From SIAJ01 sp036266155 (GTDB lineage Bacteria > Planctomycetota > Planctomycetia > Gemmatales > Gemmataceae): a stretch of DNA of 13,429 nt. How positions within the stretch are numbered: position 1 is the stretch's first letter; the number at the start of each line of letters is the position of its first letter. A program made the position numbers and the translations under genes. This document shows positions 13,397 through 13,429 of the stretch, piece by piece. The notes under the pieces are model-generated. The model saw only the letters and a program-made list of their open reading frames with translations, was not told the DNA's origin and searched no databases. The stretch lies in the NCBI GenBank assembly GCA_036266155.1, contig DATANR010000249.1, forward strand, positions 1-13,429, in the 5' to 3' direction.

Positions 13397-13429
13397 GGCG
13401 AGCGGAGCCGCGTGAGCGGCCCGATAATG
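13397..13429 (-). repeat. GC-rich interspersed repeat, copy 2 (inverted)
   Basis: This is the reverse complement of 16-48 with one mismatch and 29 identical core bases (13397-13425 against 20-48). It runs to the window end and may continue beyond. On the minus strand it ends 13 nt before the oxidoreductase ATG, so it would form the 5' leader or lie in the promoter region of that gene. Its small internal hairpin (GGGCCGC-TCAC-GCGGCTC) is fully conserved between the copies. Confidence 0.7.

Noticed and set aside
1..13429. CRISPR array, tRNA, rRNA, insertion sequence, phage or toxin-antitoxin genes.
   Set aside because: I looked for regularly spaced repeats, cloverleaf-type sequences, transposase motifs and small gene pairs, and found none.

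Overview
The window looks like chromosomal DNA from a GC-rich planctomycete, probably of the Gemmata/Gemmataceae type. The evidence is a BBP7-type outer-membrane beta-barrel protein, a SpoVG carrying a zinc-ribbon insertion next to ispE, a very large secreted zinc metalloprotease of the DUF5117/DUF5118 type, several lineage-type hypothetical membrane or secreted proteins, and structured GC-rich repeats between genes. This assignment comes from protein recognition, not from a database search. No rRNA, tRNA, CRISPR array, transposase or phage gene is visible.

Layout. (1) 1-1803, plus strand: a repeat copy and a candidate promoter, then ispE (isoprenoid precursor synthesis) and spoVG (nucleic-acid-binding regulator) 31 nt apart. 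(2) 1804-2428: a 7-nt-period inverted repeat forms a hairpin between spoVG and a convergent secreted thioredoxin-like gene on the minus strand. (3) 2645-4703, plus strand: a secreted/membrane proline-rich protein with a good candidate promoter, a perfect 20-bp hairpin, then two tightly coupled genes for multi-pass membrane proteins of unknown function. (4) 4750-7398, minus strand: a secreted 882-aa zinc metalloprotease. (5) 7598-11613, plus strand: a single-module NRPS-like enzyme (adenylation, carrier, thioesterase), then a BBP7 outer-membrane protein. (6) 11614-11931: a gene-free stretch with two hairpins. (7) 11932-13383, minus strand: an FAD-dependent oxidoreductase of the phytoene-desaturase-like/PYROXD2-like group, with a second, inverted copy of the window-start repeat just upstream.

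How the genes work together. ispE/spoVG and the 3302/4308 membrane pair are the only convincing transcriptional units. The other genes look like single-gene units. Five of the nine predicted products are secreted or membrane proteins. The NRPS-like gene has no visible partners (no condensation domain, phosphopantetheinyl transferase or transporter), so it is not a recognisable biosynthetic cluster.

The most unusual signal is the NRPS thioesterase. An ungapped comparison from memory with the surfactin thioesterase puts Cys, Glu and Arg at the Ser, Asp and His triad positions. Next in interest are the zinc-ribbon SpoVG beside ispE, the inverted repeat pair at the window ends, and the uncharacterised two-gene membrane module.
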